A DNA stretch of 6,016 bases, from the NCBI GenBank assembly GCA_937884735.1, contig CAKZYI010000468.1:1-6016 (forward strand), written 5' to 3'. A program made the translations under genes and the position numbers. This document shows, piece by piece, positions 5,377-6,016 of the stretch (its first letter is position 1; each line of letters starts with the position of its first letter). The notes under the pieces are model-generated. The model had not been told where the DNA came from. It saw only the letters and a program-made list of their open reading frames with translations, and searched no databases. Source of the DNA: an uncultured Pleurocapsa sp. (GTDB lineage: Bacteria > Cyanobacteriota > Cyanobacteriia > Cyanobacteriales > Xenococcaceae).

Positions 5377-6016
5377 ATGGCTGATTTCCCATCCCTTAGC
5401 GGTAGCGACATCCGCGACAAATTCCTCAAATTTTATGAATCCCGACAGCACAAGATATTACCCAGCGCATCATTAATACCCGAAGATCCTACAGTGATGC
5501 TAACTATTGCGGGAATGCTGCCTTTTAAAGCAATATTTATGGGACAGCAAAAAGCACCCCAACTCCGCGCTACTACTTCCCAAAAGTGTATTCGTACCAA
5601 TGATATAGAAAATGTGGGACGTACCGCCAGGCATCATACCTTCTTTGAGATGTTGGGCAATTTTAGCTTTGGGGATTATTTTAAGGAACAGGCTATAGAA
5701 TGGGCGTGGGAACTTTCAACGCAAGTATATAAATTACCCGCAGATCGCATAGTACCTAGTGTATTTAATGAAGATGACGAGGCTTTTGCTATCTGGCGCG
5801 ACAAGATAGGTATTGCCGAAAATCGTATTCAGCGCATGGGAAAAAAAGATAACTTTTGGCAGTCGGGTGCTACTGGTCCTTGTGGTCCTTGTTCGGAGTT
5901 ATATTATGATTTTCATCCAGAATTAGGCGATGAAAATATAGATTTGGAAGACGACAGCAGATTTATCGAGTTTTATAACTTGGTATTTATGCAATATAAC
6001 CGCGATGCGGATGGTA
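5377..6016 (+). CDS. alaS: Alanyl-tRNA synthetase, N-terminal part
   Basis: Cytoplasmic class II synthetase that activates alanine with ATP and charges tRNA-Ala, recognising the G3:U70 pair of the acceptor stem. ATG at 5377 opens 213 codons that run off the window; bacterial AlaRS is about 870-880 residues, so this is roughly the first quarter, the aminoacylation core. Seen: GSDIRDKFLKFYESRQHKILPSASLIPEDPTVMLTIAGM (about 9-47, motif 1 region), RATTSQKCIRTNDIENVG (64-81), TARHHTFFEMLGNFSFGDYF (83-102, motif 2), SGATGPCGPCSELYYDFH (163-180) and RFIEFYNLVFMQYNRD (195-210). All are hallmark AlaRS blocks. CIRTNDIENVG without the longer AGGKHN-type insert seen in E. coli is, from memory, normal for cyanobacteria. 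No stop or frameshift is seen. No Shine-Dalgarno is evident before the start; the preceding 50 bases are A-rich. The long upstream gap means it is probably transcribed from its own promoter. Confidence 0.97.
   Translation, partial: MADFPSLSGSDIRDKFLKFYESRQHKILPSASLIPEDPTVMLTIAGMLPFKAIFMGQQKAPQLRATTSQKCIRTNDIENVGRTARHHTFFEMLGNFSFGDYFKEQAIEWAWELSTQVYKLPADRIVPSVFNEDDEAFAIWRDKIGIAENRIQRMGKKDNFWQSGATGPCGPCSELYYDFHPELGDENIDLEDDSRFIEFYNLVFMQYNRDADG

Overview
This is an AT-rich bacterial chromosome fragment, almost certainly from a cyanobacterium. Four perfect copies of the octamer GCGATCGC (HIP1, the highly iterated palindrome of cyanobacteria) occur in 6 kb. The start of an alanyl-tRNA synthetase gene at the right edge reads like cyanobacterial AlaRS, including the TTSQKCIRTNDIENVG stretch. 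AT-richness and scattered short palindromes would suit a Pleurocapsa/Chroococcales-type genome, but that finer placement is a guess.

Layout. Positions 1-409 (minus) hold the first 136 residues of a lipoprotein solute-binding protein of the mannitol/sorbitol (SmoE/MtlE) ABC-transporter type, running off the left edge. A long divergent control region (410-1131) separates it from a SorC-family sugar-sensing transcriptional regulator (1132-2088, plus). The region carries a near-perfect palindrome with the half-site TTGAGCA in front of the transporter gene, two more TTGAGCA copies, and a 20-bp AT-rich palindrome on the regulator side. The likely logic is a polyol- or sugar-phosphate-responsive regulator acting on itself and on the divergent uptake operon. 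Downstream come an orphan small protein gene with a very strong ribosome binding site (2226-2597, plus) and a small helical protein gene facing it (2647-2883, minus).

Positions 3074-4715 (minus) are one roughly 547-residue, multi-pass membrane protein gene, probably a GT-C/GT39-like glycosyltransferase. It is broken into three reading-frame segments by two frameshifts, each equivalent to one missing base. Without the shifts the protein reads through with no other stop codon, so the gene is either recently inactivated or carries sequence errors.

Positions 4716-5376 hold no convincing gene. They contain two clusters of CTTACTTT octamers spaced exactly 11 bp apart, the same geometry as a cyanobacterial PHO box, plus a degenerate hairpin repeat and two HIP1 sites. 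alaS starts at 5377 and leaves the window after 213 codons.

The points most worth a second look are the shared operator candidate in the transporter/regulator control region, the 11-bp-phased repeat clusters, the doubly frameshifted membrane gene, and a 10-bp inverted repeat that ends next to the strong ribosome binding site of the 123-residue orphan protein. I see no CRISPR array, tRNA, rRNA or insertion sequence, and no clearly novel defence or mobile system.
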